Below the pieces are notes generated by a model. It did not search any database, had not been told where the DNA came from, and worked only from the letters and a program-made list of their open reading frames with translations. Shown here in pieces: positions 5,394 through 7,111 of a stretch of 7,111 nucleotides of DNA; the first letter of the stretch is position 1; each line of letters starts with the position of its first letter. The stretch lies in NCBI GenBank assembly GCA_021158305.1, contig JAGGUU010000022.1:1-7111 (forward strand), given 5' to 3'. Source of the DNA: Candidatus Bathyarchaeota archaeon (GTDB lineage Archaea; Thermoproteota; Bathyarchaeia; Bathyarchaeales; DTEX01). Position numbers and translations under genes: made by a program.

Positions 5394-5582
5394 TTATGGA
5401 TGATGGCCTTCCCACCTATTGAGACCTTTCACTTCAGAAAGCTCGACGCCAACTAGACGCCCCGTCCTATTCATCCTATTGGTCTTCTGTTTGGTGGCTG
5501 CCATAAGAGAGCAGGTAGCAGCCGCCTCGCTCTCCATGCCCGTGAACCCCTTGAGCTCGGAGATGCGGTCTCTCCCGATCAA
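5394..5582 (-). other. Weak coding-like stretch, minus strand
   Basis: An open minus-strand frame gives LIGRDRISELKGFTGMES, then EAAATCSLMAATKQKTNRMN and RTGRLVGVELSEVKGLNR, ending at TAA 5394. The composition is plausible for a protein, but there is no known motif and no promoter. The same bases also read on the plus strand as a hydrophobic segment (RRPVLFILLVFCLVAA) from TTG 5419. The true strand cannot be settled by eye. It may be a gene fragment. Confidence 0.22.
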
Positions 5583-5589
5583 AGGTGTA

Positions 5590-5802
5590 TTGGATGGATT
5601 CAGGAGCCTGCACCTAGGAAGAGAGGAAACCGATGAACTGAAAGAGGAGCTAAACGCCTTAAACAAGAGAAGAGCCACGAGCAAGTATTTAGATAAAGCC
5701 GGAGAAAAAGTCCTTCATAGTGGTGGATGAAGACGCTTCAGAGAATACGTCCTCGACAAGCTCAAAGAGGTCGAAGCCGCTGTGATGGGAGCCGAAACAT
5801 GA
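5590..5802 (+). pseudogene. Unknown helical protein, interrupted by TGA
   Basis: From a TTG at 5590 the plus strand gives LDGFRSLHLGREETDELKEE, then LNALNKRRATSKYLDKAG and EKVLHSGG, then TGA at 5728. The same frame goes on with RRFREYVLDKLKEVEAAVMG to TGA 5802. Both halves are strongly helical with Leu/Val spacing typical of small coiled-coil or antitoxin-like proteins, so they may be one 70-residue protein broken by a nonsense codon or paired frameshifts. The family is not recognised and no partner toxin is visible. It converges on the polymerase gene (32 bases between stops). Confidence 0.35.
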
Positions 5803-5834
5803 AAGAAGAAGCTTCGCCACTCGTCCCTCCAAAC

Positions 5835-7111
5835 TTATAAAGAATCCATATCATAGATTTGATGAGGAGCTCTAAGACTTTCTAGAATAGGTGTGATCAT
5901 CGTGTATGCAGCTTTCTCCAGCATCCTCAGGTATGGCTCTAGCCTATATGAGCCTTCTTCGATAAGCTGGATTGGGATGGCCTTAGAGAGGCCGCTGGTT
6001 CCGGCTACCACGTATGTGACCGCCCGTCCTGGAGCGACCTTTACTCCAGCTCTCTCGAGGTGTTTAGCGGCCACCGCCTGCCTAGCATCAACCACATAAT
6101 CATCTGGATCCATGCTCAGAATCTGGGTTATCGCCAGGTCTTCGATTGAGACGTCTCCTAGGATCAGCCTCCTAGCATATCTTCGATAGATCTCAATGGC
6201 TTCTAACGCCTTCTCCCTGAGCTGTTCAGGAGCTCTCGCCTCAGCCAACTTCTCTAAGATCTCTAGTTGCATCTTTCTGACTATTGGAGGCGTATCCCTC
6301 CTCCTAGCCTCAATACCACGATACTTTAATCTGCCATCCATGAATACTCCGAAGTATCTATTGTTCGCCGGTCTACTTGGATGGGTTCTTGATGGTAGGA
6401 ATGTGATCCACCTATATCTCCCCTCATAGTTTATTGGGAGGCCGACCTCGTCCTCAATCTTCTTAGCGAGCTTTAGGTAGTCTTGGTCATCTGCATCTTC
6501 CCTCCGAACCCATAGCGAGTCAACTATTCCATGAATCACCTTGAACTCATTCTCCTCGGCTATCCTAATCGCCTTCAGCAATACATCTCTCGCCAAGGCG
6601 CAGACGGCTAGATGAGCCTCCCTAGAACCGAATTTGGCGTTCCTATAGCCTAAGTATCCGAAGGCCGTAACCAGAATCCACTTCAACGCATCAGACCTAG
6701 ACTTGTAAAGAGTTCTCAGCCGACCATCTCCAGCCTCCTTGATCAGCTCCTTATACATCATCCTCTTCTTTAATGGCAACTCTATTGCTCTCGGAACGAT
6801 CCCCCTCCACCTCCTACAAACATGGTAATCGAGTTCAGGAATCTTCTCCCCATTATCCTTACAGCATTCACAGTTCACTGTCTCCCCGGAGATGTTATGT
6901 TTCAGCATCAGGGTTGGATATAGGCTCTTAAAATCTAATTCGGCCACATTCCAATAAACACCTGTTTTAGCGTCTAGGATCAATCCTCCCCTATCGGCCC
7001 TATTCAAGCTCCAACAATCCATGTAAATAGTCTTAGAGGGCTTCCAAGGAATAAGGATCCCTAGCCTACACGCATGATAATATTGTAGGGATGACATGCA
7101 CGACCCAATAG
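5835..7111 (-). CDS. polB: PolB2-like family B DNA polymerase, C-terminal part
   Basis: The frame is open to the right edge, so the exonuclease-side N-terminus is missing; the first ATG in the window (7097) is internal. Residues are numbered from it. Motif A is ELDFKSLYP with catalytic D55. Motif B is K139 to G147 (KWILVTAFG) in place of the usual KxxxNSxYG. Motif C is HGIVDS (189-194) in place of YGDTDS, keeping the second Asp (D193), the main metal ligand, but losing the first. NNRYFG (245-250) stands where KKRY is usual, and RGIEARRRDTPP follows. Cysteines C76, C78, C79 and C94 with H92 form a possible zinc site between motif A and the fingers. These changes fit the archaeal PolB2 group, some members of which were proposed to be weakened or inactive and tied to damage tolerance. 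Whether this enzyme polymerises is open. It ends at TAA after YDMDSL. Confidence 0.85.
   Translation of the reverse strand, partial: IGSCMSSLQYYHACRLGILIPWKPSKTIYMDCWSLNRADRGGLILDAKTGVYWNVAELDFKSLYPTLMLKHNISGETVNCECCKDNGEKIPELDYHVCRRWRGIVPRAIELPLKKRMMYKELIKEAGDGRLRTLYKSRSDALKWILVTAFGYLGYRNAKFGSREAHLAVCALARDVLLKAIRIAEENEFKVIHGIVDSLWVRREDADDQDYLKLAKKIEDEVGLPINYEGRYRWITFLPSRTHPSRPANNRYFGVFMDGRLKYRGIEARRRDTPPIVRKMQLEILEKLAEARAPEQLREKALEAIEIYRRYARRLILGDVSIEDLAITQILSMDPDDYVVDARQAVAAKHLERAGVKVAPGRAVTYVVAGTSGLSKAIPIQLIEEGSYRLEPYLRMLEKAAYTMITPILESLRAPHQIYDMDSL

Noticed and set aside
1510..5730. TGA read as an amino acid (selenocysteine or code change), because three TGAs (1510, 4493, 5728) have coding-like sequence on both sides in frame
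   Set aside because: TGA also serves as a plausible natural stop at 2443, 4493 and the restored 4970 end, no SECIS-like element was seen, and single-base damage explains the cases more simply.
5893..6429. Two plus-strand frames of 68 and 77 codons
   Set aside because: They are shadows of the polymerase gene.

Overview
The window looks like a stretch of a thermophilic TACK-type archaeal chromosome. This rests on four things: a family B DNA polymerase of the divergent PolB2-like kind, archaeal promoters (T/A-rich TATA boxes about 25-31 bp before ATG codons, implying leaderless or nearly leaderless mRNAs), heavy AGA/AGG/ATA codon use, and several membrane-anchored proteins with long threonine-rich stalks. 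No rRNA, tRNA, CRISPR array or recognisable insertion sequence was seen.

Layout from left to right. (1) 1-343, minus: the 5' part of an unrecognised gene running off the left edge. (2) 344-4328: a plus-strand set of stalked surface proteins. One at 501/522-1220 has a beta-sandwich-like head. One at 1540-2445 has a C-terminal staphylococcal-nuclease (thermonuclease) domain, and its export signal is split by an in-frame TGA. A stalk fossil lies at 2569-2670. A third protein at 3711/3717-4328 has an unknown head. (3) Between and after them on the minus strand are small housekeeping-type or unknown genes, most with single-base lesions: a 48-aa unknown (1258-1403), a Dph6-related PP-loop ATPase (2684-3348), an unknown fragment (3512-3682), an intact Mth938-family protein (4493-4831) with a coding-like tail after its stop (4325-4492), and a broken MTH1187-family thiamine-binding protein (4970-5280). 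(4) 5303-5834 has no secure gene; two weak, coding-like stretches diverge from about 5585. (5) 5835-7111, minus: the C-terminal polymerase module of a PolB2-like DNA polymerase, cut by the right edge.

The stalked proteins share an architecture: a short basic N-terminus, one hydrophobic helix, a Thr/Val/Ser stalk and a different C-terminal head. They are probably displayed outside the cell. The one with a recognisable head carries a thermonuclease domain retaining the expected arginine and glutamate positions, which suggests a tethered extracellular nuclease. This set is the most interesting feature of the window.

A second theme is damage. At least three genes can be restored to full length by one or two single-base corrections, mostly in short A runs, while the polymerase, the stalk proteins and the Mth938 gene stay open over long distances. 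The sequence alone cannot separate recent pseudogenisation from base-calling error.
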